Origin: JAVDCA01 sp963819385
GTDB lineage: Bacteria > Pseudomonadota > Alphaproteobacteria > Rhizobiales > Xanthobacteraceae
Assembly: GCA_963819385.1 (NCBI GenBank)
Contig: CAWFVV010000006.1
Coordinates: 1,426,001 to 1,490,000, forward strand
Direction: 5' to 3'
Length of the DNA: 64,000 bases
The notes beneath the pieces were generated by a model. The model had not been told where the DNA came from. It did not search any database and was given only the letters and a program-made list of their open reading frames with translations. Numbering within the stretch: position 1 is the stretch's first letter; each line of letters opens with the position of its first letter. Positions 1 through 8,066 of the stretch are shown here, piece after piece. Made by a program: the position numbers and the translations under genes.

Positions 1-615
1 GAGCACCGGCTGCACCAGCTCGAAGGTGAAGTCGACCTGCTTGCCCAGCAGCCCGGTCAGCACCGCCGGCGTGCCGCGATAGGGAATATGCTTCACGTCG
101 ATGCCGGCGAGCTGGCGAAACAGCTCGCCGGAGAAATGCTGCGTGGTACCGATGCCGACGCTGGCGAAATTGAGCTTGCCGGGCTGGCTCTTCGCGAGCG
201 CGATCAGCTCGGCGACGTTCTTCGCCGGAAAGTCGGGCCGCACCACCAGCACGAGCCCGGCCGTGCCGGTGAGCGACACGAACGCGAAGTCATTCACCGA
301 ATCGAACGGCAGATGCTTGTACATGGCGGCCGACACGCCATGCGCATTGTTCATCATGTAGGCCGTGTAGCCGTCGCGCGGCGCCTTCACGACCGTCTCG
401 GCCGCGATGATGTTGCCGGCGCCCTGCTTGTTCTCGACCACGATCGGCTGACCGAGCAGCGCGCCGAGCGGCGTCGCGATGATGCGGGTGACGATGTCGG
501 TGCCGCCTCCGGGGCCGGCACCGACGATGACGTGGATCGGCCGCGTCGGCCAGTCCTGCGCATCAGCCGGTGAGACGCAGAGCAGCGCGAGCAGAAGAGC
601 CAGGAAGCTTTTCAT
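1..615 (-). CDS. TctC/Bug-family tricarboxylate transporter receptor, 3' end cut by window
   Basis: Periplasmic solute receptor of the tripartite tricarboxylate transporter type. The first 205 residues are present. A Sec signal peptide (MKSFLALLLALLCVSPADAQ) is followed by the family opening WPTRPIHVIVG, a glycine-rich GPGGGTDIVTR loop and the PFDSVNDFAFVS and KLNFASVGIGTTQHF segments. The C-terminal lobe lies beyond base 1. It is 86 bp downstream of the FAH-family gene on the same strand, so the two may be co-transcribed and the ligand may be that enzyme's carboxylate substrate (inference). No tctA or tctB membrane gene is in the window. Confidence 0.88.
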   Translation of the reverse strand, partial: MKSFLALLLALLCVSPADAQDWPTRPIHVIVGAGPGGGTDIVTRIIATPLGALLGQPIVVENKQGAGNIIAAETVVKAPRDGYTAYMMNNAHGVSAAMYKHLPFDSVNDFAFVSLTGTAGLVLVVRPDFPAKNVAELIALAKSQPGKLNFASVGIGTTQHFSGELFRQLAGIDVKHIPYRGTPAVLTGLLGKQVDFTFELVQPVL

Positions 616-628
616 CACGTCCCCTTCT

Positions 629-701
629 GGCGAATGGCGAATGGCGGGTAGCGAATAGGAAACGATCCATTCGCTATTCGCCACTCCCTACTCGCCATTC
701 C
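629..701. repeat. Imperfect palindromic intergenic repeat
   Basis: GGCGAATGGCGAATGGCGGG on the left side is answered by an inverted run of CGCTATTCGCCACTCCC and CTCGCCATTCC on the right, so the RNA could fold into a long imperfect hairpin. It fills the gap between the FAH-family gene and the tctC gene. Confidence 0.6.
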
Positions 702-1577
702 TCACTTTTCGTCTTGGATCGGATTGCGCAAGATGCCGATGCCCTCGATCTCGATCTCGCAGGTGTCGCCGTTCTTCATCCACACCGGATCGGGCTTGCG
801 CGCATGGCCGACGCCGGACGGCGTGCCGGTGAAGACGATGTCGCCCGGCTCGAGCGTCAGGCCCTGGGTGAGATAGACCAGCATCTCGCGCACCGGGAAC
901 ATCATGTTATTGGTGTTGTCCGACTGCATGACCTTGCCGTTGAGCCGGCTTTCGATCTTGAGGCCCTTGCCGGCGTCGGGCAGCTCGTCGGCGGTGACCA
1001 TCCAGGGGCCGAAACCGCCGGTGCGGTCGAAGTTCTTGCCCATGTCCCACTGGGTGGTCTTGCGCTGGAATTCGCGCACCGAGCCCTCGTTCGAGCACGA
1101 CCAGCCCGCGACGCACGAGGTCGCGTTGTCCATGGTGAGGTGCTTGGCGGGCTTGCCGACGACCAGCATCAGCTCGGCCTCGTAGTCGAGCGTCTCCGAC
1201 ACCTTGGGCCGGATGATCGAGCTCTCGTGCGGCACCATCGAGGTGAGGCAGCGGAAGAAGATCGTCGGAAATTTCGGGACGTTGTCGCGATTGGGGCCTT
1301 CCTTGACGTGATCGAGATAGTTGAGGCCGAGGCAGATGATCTTGCCGGGGCGCCCGACCGGCAGCGCGTACTTGATGCCGTTGAGCGGCCGATGGGCCGA
1401 GGCGGGCGCGCGCTTGGCGAGGTCCTTCACGGACGCGAGATCGCCCTTGGCGGCGGCGAGCAGCGCAGCGAGATCGCTCGGTACCTTGGCGTCGACCGCC
1501 TGCAGGTCGACGACCTGGTCGCCTTCCACCACGCCGAGATGCGGGCCGCCCTGTGCTTCGAACGCGACGATTTTCAT
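702..1577 (-). CDS. Fumarylacetoacetate hydrolase (FAH) family protein
   Basis: A 291-residue metal-dependent hydrolase or isomerase acting on beta-diketo or enol acids in aromatic catabolism. An N-terminal FAH_N-like segment is followed by the catalytic fold: CLGLNYLDHV near residues 82-91, the acidic metal site DYEAE at 131-135, KNFD further on, and the family ending GDIVFTGTPSGVG. The start was set at MKIVAFEAQG because homologues begin there and a GAAAGAGGAAATC Shine-Dalgarno region precedes it; longer readings run into an upstream repeat. The exact substrate cannot be read from sequence. It precedes a tctC gene on the same strand. Confidence 0.88.
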   Translation of the reverse strand: MKIVAFEAQGGPHLGVVEGDQVVDLQAVDAKVPSDLAALLAAAKGDLASVKDLAKRAPASAHRPLNGIKYALPVGRPGKIICLGLNYLDHVKEGPNRDNVPKFPTIFFRCLTSMVPHESSIIRPKVSETLDYEAELMLVVGKPAKHLTMDNATSCVAGWSCSNEGSVREFQRKTTQWDMGKNFDRTGGFGPWMVTADELPDAGKGLKIESRLNGKVMQSDNTNNMMFPVREMLVYLTQGLTLEPGDIVFTGTPSGVGHARKPDPVWMKNGDTCEIEIEGIGILRNPIQDEK

Positions 1578-1604
1578 GATTTCCTCTTTCCCGCATGGGA
1601 TGCG

Positions 1605-1765
1605 TGGGGTGGGCATTGCGCTTCGTCGGCCGCGCCGCGTGCTCGAGAAGCAAAGGCGCAATGCCCACGCGGATCGGTGCCGACGCTTGTACCGCGTGGG
1701 CAAAATCGCCCGCAAGCCCGGTGCGTGCCGCGCGACATTTTGGGCGATTTTGCCCACCTACGGCC
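1605..1765. repeat. Composite palindromic repeat of the GTGGGCA...TGCCCAC type
   Basis: Two inverted pairs occur in tandem: GGGTGGGCATTGCGC with GCGCAATGCCCAC, then GCGTGGGCAAAATCGCCC with GGGCGATTTTGCCCAC. A relative of this element lies at 62069-62167, where the GTGGGCAAAATCG and CGATTTTGCCCACC arms recur. Confidence 0.7.
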
Positions 1766-1797
1766 GGCTACATGCTCGTAGCGGGAAAAACGACGCG

Positions 1798-2769
1798 TCA
1801 ACGCGTCGCGAGGGCGTGCACCGAGAAATATCCGGCCGCATCGGTCCATGCCGCGTCCGATGTCCAGCCCGCGCGCGCCGCCAGCGCCAGGAAGGACGCG
1901 ATCGTGTACTTGTAGCTGTTCTCGGTGTGGATCGTCTCGCCCGCCGCGAACGCGATCGCGCGCCCGTCGAGCCGGATGGTCTGCGCGGCGCGGCTCTCGA
2001 TGTGCATCTCGATGCGGCTGCGCGCGGGATCGAACAGCGCGCGATGGCGAAACCGCTCGAGGTCGAAGTCGGCGCCGAGCTCGCGATTGATGCGGCGAAG
2101 GAGATTCAGGTTGAATTCGGCCGTGACGCCGGCGGCGTCGTTGTAGGCCGCGTCGAGCACGGCCGCGTCCTTGACGAGATCGACCCCGACGATGAAGTGC
2201 GCGCCGCGGCCGAGCAGGTTCGCGGCATGGCGCAGGAACTTCTCCGCCTGGGCCGGCTCGAAGTTGCCGATGGTCGAGCCCGGGAAGAAGCCGACGCGCG
2301 GGCGCGCGCGGATCGCCGCCGGCAGGTCGAACGGCTTGGTGAAGTCCGCCGCCACAGGCAGGATCTGCAGCCGCGGCAGGTCGCGCTTGAGGCGGGCCGC
2401 CTCGCTGTTGAGGAAGCCGGCCGAGATGTCGACCGGCACGTAGGCCGCGACCGCCGCCGCGGCGAGCACGATGCGCGCCTTCACGGTCGAGCCGCTGCCG
2501 AACTCGATCAGCGCCGCACCGGCCGGGATCAGGCGCGCGATGTCAGCCGAGCGCGCTTCGAGAATGCCGAGCTCGGTGCGGGTCGGATAATATTCGGGCA
2601 GCGCCGTGATCTGCTCGAACAGCGCCGACCCGTGGTCGTCGTAGAAATACTTCGCCGGCAGCGTCTTGCGCCGCGCGCTCAGCCCCGCGATCACGTCGCG
2701 GCCGAAATCGGAGGCAAAATCGGGAGCTTGGGGCCGCGCACGTGCGTCGGTTCGGGCGAGCATACTCAT
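1798..2769 (-). CDS. egtD: L-histidine N(alpha)-methyltransferase EgtD
   Basis: Transfers three methyl groups from S-adenosylmethionine to histidine, giving hercynine, the first ergothioneine step. The 323-residue length fits the family. Visible features are the N-terminal LPAKYFYDDHGSALFEQIT block, the SAM loop IEFGSGSTVK, FFPGSTIGNF, and the C-terminal IHTENSYKYT with its conserved substrate-binding Glu/Asn/Tyr region. An upstream TTG is possible, but the ATG at 2769 has a GGAG nine bases before it. It follows egtB with a gap of about 29 bp on the same strand, so the two form an operon. Confidence 0.95.
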   Translation of the reverse strand: MSMLARTDARARPQAPDFASDFGRDVIAGLSARRKTLPAKYFYDDHGSALFEQITALPEYYPTRTELGILEARSADIARLIPAGAALIEFGSGSTVKARIVLAAAAVAAYVPVDISAGFLNSEAARLKRDLPRLQILPVAADFTKPFDLPAAIRARPRVGFFPGSTIGNFEPAQAEKFLRHAANLLGRGAHFIVGVDLVKDAAVLDAAYNDAAGVTAEFNLNLLRRINRELGADFDLERFRHRALFDPARSRIEMHIESRAAQTIRLDGRAIAFAAGETIHTENSYKYTIASFLALAARAGWTSDAAWTDAAGYFSVHALATR

Positions 2770-2798
2770 GAACAATATCTCCGTGATCGCGACGCTCG

Positions 2799-4070
2799 TC
2801 AGGCGGGGAAATCAGCAAGCCGCAGGCCGGTGAACTGCCAGCGCGCCGGCGGATAGAAGAAATTGCGGTAGCTCACGCGCGCATGCCCGTGCGGTGTCGC
2901 GCACGAGCTGCCGCGCAGCACCATCTGGTTGGCCATGAACTTGCCGTTGTACTCGCCGAGCGCCCCCTCGACCGGCCGATAGCCCGGATACGGCGCATAG
3001 GCGCTGCGCGTCCATTGCCACACGATGCCGAACGCCGCGTCGACCTCGTTGCCGCGCGCCGCCACTTCCCACTCGGCCTCGCTCGGCAGATGCTTGCCGG
3101 CCCAGCGTGCGAACGCATCGGCCTCGTAGTAGCTCACGTGGCACACCGGCAGCTCCGGATCGACCGGCACGAGACCCGCGAGCGTCATGACACGCCAGCG
3201 GCCGTCGGCTCCATCCCCTTGATCCGCCTGATCCCCTTGGCGCCAATAGCCGGGCGCGTTCCAGCCTTCGGCAACGACCGTCGCCCAGCCGTCCGAGAGC
3301 CACAGCTCGGGCCGCGCGTAGCCGCGGTCCGCGATGAATTCGAGCCACTCGCGGTTGGTGACGAGCCCGCGCGCGACGCCGACCGGACCGACCAGGGCGC
3401 GATGCGCCGGCCCCTCGTTGTCGAAGCAGAAGCCCGCGTCCTGATGGCCGACCGGGCGGATGCCTTCGGGAATGTCGGCGAAGCCGCGCGTCTCCCGGGC
3501 GCCACTGCGCGGCAGGCACCACGCCGCGTCGTAGATCGGACCGTCGGGATTTTCCGCGAAAGCGTGAAGGATGTCCGTAAGGATCAGCTCCTGATGCTGC
3601 TGCTCATGATTGAGGCCGATCTCGACCACCTTGATCACGTCGGGCAGCGTGGCCGCCGGCGCGTCGGCGATGAGCCGCTCGACCGCCGCGTCGACATGGG
3701 CACGATAGGCCGCGACCTCGGCGGCGTTCGGCCGCGTGATCAGGCCGCGCTTCGGCCGCGCATGGCGCGGCCCTGCCGCGACATAGTAGGAGTTGAACAG
3801 GAACGCGAAGCGCTCGTCGAACGGCCGATAACCGGCGAGATGCGGGACCAGCAGGAACTGCTCGAAGAACCAGGTCGTATGCGCGCGATGCCATTTGGTC
3901 GGGCTCGCGTCCGGCATGGACTGGATGACCTGGTCCTCGTCCGAGAGCGGTGCCGCACGGCGCTCGGTCTCGGCACGCACCTCGCGAAAGGCCGCCATCG
4001 TTGCGCCGCGCGGATCCCGCACGCCGTCGCTCGCAAGCGGAACGGTGGACATAGGAGCGATCTGGGCCAT
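2799..4070 (-). CDS. egtB: Ergothioneine biosynthesis sulfoxide synthase EgtB
   Basis: Non-haem iron enzyme that joins hercynine to a cysteine-type thiol with oxygen to form the sulfoxide intermediate. An N-terminal DinB-like domain carries KWHRAHTTWFFEQF and LNHEQQHQELILTDI, which supply the three-histidine iron site. A C-terminal FGE-sulfatase-type domain follows (WLEFIADRGY, ARWAGKHLPSEAEWEVAARG, VLRGSSCATP). Candidate starts are ATGs at 4094, 4070 and 4052; 4070 is preferred because GGGGGCG precedes it. It is the first gene of the egtB-egtD pair. No EgtE lyase is visible nearby, so the last step must be encoded elsewhere. Confidence 0.93.
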   Translation of the reverse strand: MAQIAPMSTVPLASDGVRDPRGATMAAFREVRAETERRAAPLSDEDQVIQSMPDASPTKWHRAHTTWFFEQFLLVPHLAGYRPFDERFAFLFNSYYVAAGPRHARPKRGLITRPNAAEVAAYRAHVDAAVERLIADAPAATLPDVIKVVEIGLNHEQQHQELILTDILHAFAENPDGPIYDAAWCLPRSGARETRGFADIPEGIRPVGHQDAGFCFDNEGPAHRALVGPVGVARGLVTNREWLEFIADRGYARPELWLSDGWATVVAEGWNAPGYWRQGDQADQGDGADGRWRVMTLAGLVPVDPELPVCHVSYYEADAFARWAGKHLPSEAEWEVAARGNEVDAAFGIVWQWTRSAYAPYPGYRPVEGALGEYNGKFMANQMVLRGSSCATPHGHARVSYRNFFYPPARWQFTGLRLADFPA

Positions 4071-4248
4071 GCGGCGCCCCCGCGAAAAATGCATTTTCAG
4101 GCGAGAGCTTGCCCCGACCGGCGGGCCAATGATTTACCCAGGAAAACGCGATTTAAGTATCGATCCGAGAACCTGCAACACCGGTCCTAGGAGCGACCCG
4201 ACTTCAAGTCCAAATCAACTCTTTGTATAGGCTGCGAGTTCCGTGAAT

Positions 4249-5250
4249 TTAAGGTCGCGGCTCCGGGTGCGCAACCGGCTGGGCGCGCGTGGTGGCGAGC
4301 CACAATTCGCGCGCGCCGACCGCCGTCAGCGCGAACCCGAACGGTATGATGAAGTAGAGCAGCCGAAACAGCAGCAACCCGGCCACCAAATCCTCCCGGT
4401 TGAACTGGGAGAGGCCCACCAGCATGGCGGCGTCGAACACGCCGAGCGAGCCGGGCGCGTGGCTCGCGAAGCCGAACAGCGTCGCGAACACGAAGATCAC
4501 CGACAGCGCGACGAAATCGATCGGCGGCTGCGTCGGCATCAGGTACGAGATCGCCACCGAGCAGAAGAACAGGTCGGTGATGCCGATCAGGATCTGCACC
4601 AGCGTGAGCGGGCCGTTCGGCAGCGTCACCTGCCAGCGCTCGACGCCGACGATGCGCGGCTGGCGCCACACATAGACGATGTAGCTCACGATCACGACGA
4701 GCGCCGTGATGCCGGCCGTGCGGTTCGCCCATGCCGGCAGATGATCGACCGCGCTCGCGGCCGCCGGCACGTAGGCGAGGCCGAGGCCGAGCACCGTGAG
4801 GTTGCCGAGCCAGAACGTGAGCCCGGTGACGAAGCAGAGCTTGGCGATGTCGAGGAGGCGCAGGCCGTAGAACGAATAGATGCGGTAGCGGATCGCCCCG
4901 CTGGTGAGCGCGGTGGCGCCGATATTGTGGCCGATCGAATAGCCCGTGAAGCTCGCGAGCGCCGCGATGCGGTAAGGCACGTGGCGTATGCCGATCGTGC
5001 GCAGCGCGAACCAGTCGTAGAAGGTGAGCGACGCGTAGGACGCCGCGATCGCCAGCGCCGCCGCAACGATCTCATGCGGCGGCTTCGCGGCGAGCGCCGT
5101 CATCACGTGATGGATGTCGAGGTGATGCAGCCGGCGCCACAAGATCGCGATCGAGACGCCGATGATGCAGGCGCTCAGGACGAGGCCGACCCGGCTCCAG
5201 CGAGTGCGCGCAATGACCGCGATCGCAGCGTTCCAAACCCCGGCGAGCAA
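4249..5250 (-). CDS. Lysylphosphatidylglycerol synthase-type transmembrane (UPF0104-like) protein
   Basis: About 333 residues with roughly eight hydrophobic helices and the family block GFASHAPGSLGVFDAAMLVGL, plus YSIGHNIGATALTSGAIRYR. This is the membrane domain of MprF-type proteins without the lysyl-transfer domain, so lipid flipping or glycolipid handling is more likely than lysinylation (inference). No ATG occurs before about residue 50; the TTG at 5250 is backed by GAGG seven bases upstream. It is divergent from the phosphoesterase and glycosyltransferase pair across a gap holding a 13-bp tandem repeat, and the shared location suggests a membrane-lipid role. Confidence 0.82.
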   Translation of the reverse strand: MLAGVWNAAIAVIARTRWSRVGLVLSACIIGVSIAILWRRLHHLDIHHVMTALAAKPPHEIVAAALAIAASYASLTFYDWFALRTIGIRHVPYRIAALASFTGYSIGHNIGATALTSGAIRYRIYSFYGLRLLDIAKLCFVTGLTFWLGNLTVLGLGLAYVPAAASAVDHLPAWANRTAGITALVVIVSYIVYVWRQPRIVGVERWQVTLPNGPLTLVQILIGITDLFFCSVAISYLMPTQPPIDFVALSVIFVFATLFGFASHAPGSLGVFDAAMLVGLSQFNREDLVAGLLLFRLLYFIIPFGFALTAVGARELWLATTRAQPVAHPEPRP

Positions 5251-5278
5251 TCGCAGTCCTCGTGGCCTTTATGGTTCA

Positions 5279-5330
5279 ACGACTTGGGTTTACGATTTGG
5301 GTTTACGATTTGGGCTTACGACTTGGATTT
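5279..5330. repeat. Four tandem copies of a 13-bp unit
   Basis: ACGACTTGGGTTT, ACGATTTGGGTTT, ACGATTTGGGCTT and ACGACTTGGATTT follow each other without spacers. They lie between the divergent UPF0104-like and PlcP-like genes, about 30 bp upstream of the former's start codon. Confidence 0.9.
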
Positions 5331-5423
5331 TCGTGACTCGGCGTCGACGGTTCCCATGCCGATACGACAGATTGACGACAGAGGTAGGCGCCGCGCCCGC
5401 CTGTCCACCACCGCGGTGTCGCA

Positions 5424-5441
5424 CCGTCATAAGATTGATAT
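5424..5441 (+). promoter_or_regulatory. Candidate PhoB box upstream of the PlcP-like gene
   Basis: CCGTCAT-AAGA-TTGATAT resembles the 7-4-7 direct-repeat Pho box (CTGTCAT-N4-CTGTCAT): the first half matches 6 of 7, the second 4 of 7. It lies 50 bp before the start codon. An overlapping inverted repeat TTGAT-N6-ATCAA (5435-5450) could be a different operator. The call rests mainly on the known phosphate control of such operons. Confidence 0.25.
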
Positions 5442-5490
5442 ACAAATCAACTACATATCATAGCGACAGCGATTTCCGATTGGGTCCGGA

Positions 5491-6294
5491 ATGGTGACGA
5501 AGGACGAGTCCGCGCGACGTTTCCGCGCCCTGTTCATTTCCGACGTGCACCTCGGAACCCGCGGTTGTCAGGCCGAGCGCCTGCTCGACTTCCTCCGGGA
5601 CAACGACGCCGACACGATCTACCTGGTCGGCGACATCGTCGACGGCTGGGCGCTGCGGGCGAACTGGTACTGGCCGTCGACCCATAACGACGTGGTGCAG
5701 AAGCTCCTGCGCAAGGCGCGCAAGGGCGCGCGCATGATCTACATCCCGGGCAACCACGACGAGTTCCTGCGCGACTTCTACGGCACGCATTTCGGCGGCG
5801 TCGAGGTGGTCGCCCATGCGCTGCATGTCGCGGCGGACGGCCGGCGCTATCACGTGACGCACGGCGACCAGTTCGACCTCGTGGTGCGCTATGCGCGCTG
5901 GCTCGCGCTCCTCGGCGACCACGCCTACCGCTTCGCGCTCGTCCTCAACACGACGTTCAACGCCGTGCGGCGCCGGTTCGGCCTGCCCTACTGGTCGCTG
6001 TCGCAATGGGCGAAGCTCAAGGTCAAGAACGCCGTCAACTACATCGGCGAGTTCGAGACCGCGCTCGCAAACGAGGCCGAGCGCCACCAAGCCGAGGGCG
6101 TGATCTGCGGCCACATCCATCACGCCGCGATGCGCCAGTTCGGCGGCGTCCGCTACATCAATTGCGGCGACTGGGTGGAAAGCTGCAGCGCCGTGGTCGA
6201 GCATCCGGACGGCCGGTTCGAGATCATCTCCTTCGTCGAGGATGCGCAGCATCCCCTGCACAAGCCGGAGCTGACGGAAGCGAAAGCCGCGTAA
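5491..6294 (+). CDS. Calcineurin-type metallophosphoesterase, PlcP-like (UDP-2,3-diacylglucosamine diphosphatase-like)
   Basis: 267 residues with the complete two-metal phosphoesterase set: SDVHLG (D18, H20), GDIVDG (D48), GNHDEF (N88, H89), HGDQFD (H124) and CGHIHH (H208, H210). Proteins of this clade are usually annotated as LpxH-like, but the Sinorhizobium meliloti member PlcP is an intracellular phospholipase C that removes phospholipid head groups under phosphate limitation. The adjoining glycosyltransferase favours the PlcP role, since diacylglycerol released here would be its acceptor. The stop codon overlaps the next ATG (TAATG), implying translational coupling. LpxH-like activity in lipid A synthesis remains an alternative. 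Confidence 0.85.
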   Translation: MVTKDESARRFRALFISDVHLGTRGCQAERLLDFLRDNDADTIYLVGDIVDGWALRANWYWPSTHNDVVQKLLRKARKGARMIYIPGNHDEFLRDFYGTHFGGVEVVAHALHVAADGRRYHVTHGDQFDLVVRYARWLALLGDHAYRFALVLNTTFNAVRRRFGLPYWSLSQWAKLKVKNAVNYIGEFETALANEAERHQAEGVICGHIHHAAMRQFGGVRYINCGDWVESCSAVVEHPDGRFEIISFVEDAQHPLHKPELTEAKAA

Positions 6295-7379
6295 TGCGTA
6301 TCCTGGTGGCGACCGATGTGTGGCTTCCGCAGACGAACGGCATCGTCCGCACGCTGACGTCGTTGGCCGAGGCCTTGCAACGCCTGGGCGTCGAGGTCGC
6401 GTTCCTCACCCCCGAGGGCATGCGCATGATCGCGCTGCCGAATGCGCCGGACATCCGCATCGCGTTGCCGAGCCCGCGCAAGGTCGCGGCGCGGATCGCG
6501 GCCTTCGCGCCCGATGCGATCCACATCGCGACCGAAGGGCCGATCGGCCTCGCGACGCGCTGGTACTGCCGCCGCCGGCGCAAGCCGTTCACGACGAGCT
6601 TCCACACCCGCCTGCCCGACCTGGTGGCGGCGCGCTGGTCGATCCCGGAGCGGCTCACCTGGGGCTGGCTGCGCTGGTTCCACAACGGCGGCCGTGGCGT
6701 CATGACGTCGAGCGCCTCGCTCGCCGACGAGCTCACGGCCCGCGGCTTCCGCAACGTGCTGCGCTGGCCGCGCGGGGTCGACGCGCATCTCTTCCGGCCG
6801 CGCGCCAATGCGAGCCTCGGCCTGCTGCGGCCGATCTTCCTCACGGTCGGCCGGCTCGCGGCGGAGAAGAACGTCGCGGCGTTCCTGGCGCTCGACCTGC
6901 CCGGCACCAAGGTCGTGGTCGGCGAAGGGCCGGCGCGCGACGACCTCGCGCGCCGCTACCCGAAGACGATCTTCCTCGGCGTCAAGGACGCCGGCGACCT
7001 CGCCCGCATCTATGCGGCTTCCGACGTGTTCGTGTTTCCGAGCCGGACCGACACGTTCGGGATGGTGCTGCTCGAAGCGCTCGCGTGCGGCACGCCGATC
7101 GCGGGCTTTCCGGTCGCGGCGACGCGCGACGCGGTCGGCGGCGCGCCGGTCGCGGTGCTCGACGAGGACCTGCGCACGGCCTGCCTCAAGGCGCTCGCAC
7201 TCTCGCGCACCGACTGCCGCGCTTTCGCGCAGACCATGAGCTGGGACGACTGCGCGCGCGCCTTCCTCGACAATATCCAGCGCGCGGGCGTGGTCGCGTC
7301 GACGACGCCGATCCTCGATGCGCTGAAGGCGGCGGCTGCGCGTACGGAACGCAAGACGGCGGCGCCCGCAATCGGGTAA
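6294..7379 (+). CDS. GT4-family glycosyltransferase, Agt-like (diacylglycerol glycosyltransferase candidate)
   Basis: 361 residues with a GT-B fold. The N-terminus MRILVATDVWLPQTNGIVRT is the acceptor-side signature of the alpha-mannosyltransferase/Agt group. The C-terminal half has FLTVGRLAAEKN, VVVGEGPARDDL and the nucleotide-sugar motif SRTDTFGMVLLEALACGTP. In Agrobacterium and marine alphaproteobacteria, relatives make glucosyl or glucuronosyl diacylglycerol during phosphate starvation and lie beside plcP. The start codon overlaps the phosphoesterase stop by one base. A second gene with the same opening motif is at 51536-52585. Confidence 0.85.
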   Translation: MRILVATDVWLPQTNGIVRTLTSLAEALQRLGVEVAFLTPEGMRMIALPNAPDIRIALPSPRKVAARIAAFAPDAIHIATEGPIGLATRWYCRRRRKPFTTSFHTRLPDLVAARWSIPERLTWGWLRWFHNGGRGVMTSSASLADELTARGFRNVLRWPRGVDAHLFRPRANASLGLLRPIFLTVGRLAAEKNVAAFLALDLPGTKVVVGEGPARDDLARRYPKTIFLGVKDAGDLARIYAASDVFVFPSRTDTFGMVLLEALACGTPIAGFPVAATRDAVGGAPVAVLDEDLRTACLKALALSRTDCRAFAQTMSWDDCARAFLDNIQRAGVVASTTPILDALKAAAARTERKTAAPAIG

Positions 7380-7405
7380 GCGGCGGGATCAGCAAAGATA
7401 CAAGC

Positions 7406-7562
7406 GTCATGCGCGGGCACCCGGGTCCGGCCTCCGGCCGGCCCGGGTGTAAACTTGTCCCGCGCATCCACGTCTTCCTTTGCGGCAAGGAAGGCGTGGA
7501 TGGCCGGGACATAGGCGAGCGAAGTGACGCCGTTCTTCGAACGGCTATGCCCGGCCATGACG
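7406..7562. repeat. Long palindromic REP-like element
   Basis: TCATGCGCGGGCACCCGGG and ATGCCCGGCCATGACG bound an inverted structure with CATCCACGTCTTCC and GGAAGGCGTGGATGG in the middle. The same architecture recurs at 42846-42931 and, in shorter form, at 49875-49963. The rest of the gap up to 7655 holds no gene I can support. Confidence 0.75.
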
Positions 7563-7655
7563 ATGTCCAGCGATGCAGGCGTTTTACCCCGCCACTGAAA
7601 TCTCAGCAGAAATCGAATTTGTTCTGCCGAACTTGGAAAAGAGTTGTATGTTTCT

Positions 7656-8066
7656 CTAGTTTACAACTTCAAGTTTCAACGCCTCCCATCCTGCCTCGTC
7701 GAAGTCGTGGATCGCGAGCCTACGCCGCGACAGCGCGCGCCGTTCGTAACGGTCGAGCCGCACCAGCTCGCCCGTCATCTCGTTGCCGGCGAGGAGTTGC
7801 TCGGTCACGGCCAGCCGCACACGTCGGATGCGGAAGAGGTCGACCTGCGCTTCCGCGATGGGCACGGCGGCGGCGCGGCGTGCATCGCTCGCTCCTTCGC
7901 CCGCGATCTCGAGGGCGAGCGCCGATATCTCGGGCGCGAGGGCCGCATCGGCCGTGACCGGTAAGCTGAGCCCGTGGCGCCGCGCGTTGCGCGCGACGCG
8001 TGCTTTGCCGTGAGGCGTGCGTGGCCCGGTGCGGCGGCCCGCCTGCCGCGGCTTCTCGCGGCTCAT
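7656..8066 (-). CDS. Small basic hypothetical protein with TPHGKARVARNARRHG motif
   Basis: 136 residues. The N-terminus GRRTGPRTPHGKARVARNAR matches a widespread uncharacterised motif (TP-GKA-NA-RHG) seen in many proteobacterial proteins; the rest is helical and rich in Ala, Arg and Leu. Its ATG overlaps the stop of the upstream gene as ATGA, so translation of the two is coupled. Function is unknown; an association with integrated elements is often seen for such pairs, and a tRNA fragment lies upstream, but no mobility domain is visible. Confidence 0.7.
   Translation of the reverse strand: MSREKPRQAGRRTGPRTPHGKARVARNARRHGLSLPVTADAALAPEISALALEIAGEGASDARRAAAVPIAEAQVDLFRIRRVRLAVTEQLLAGNEMTGELVRLDRYERRALSRRRLAIHDFDEAGWEALKLEVVN

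Noticed and set aside
4249..5250. Complete MprF lysyl-PG synthase
   Set aside because: Only the membrane domain is present; there is no C-terminal lysyl-transferase domain.
7406..7562. CRISPR-like repeats
   Set aside because: The palindromes here and elsewhere are single dispersed elements without regularly spaced repeats and spacers.
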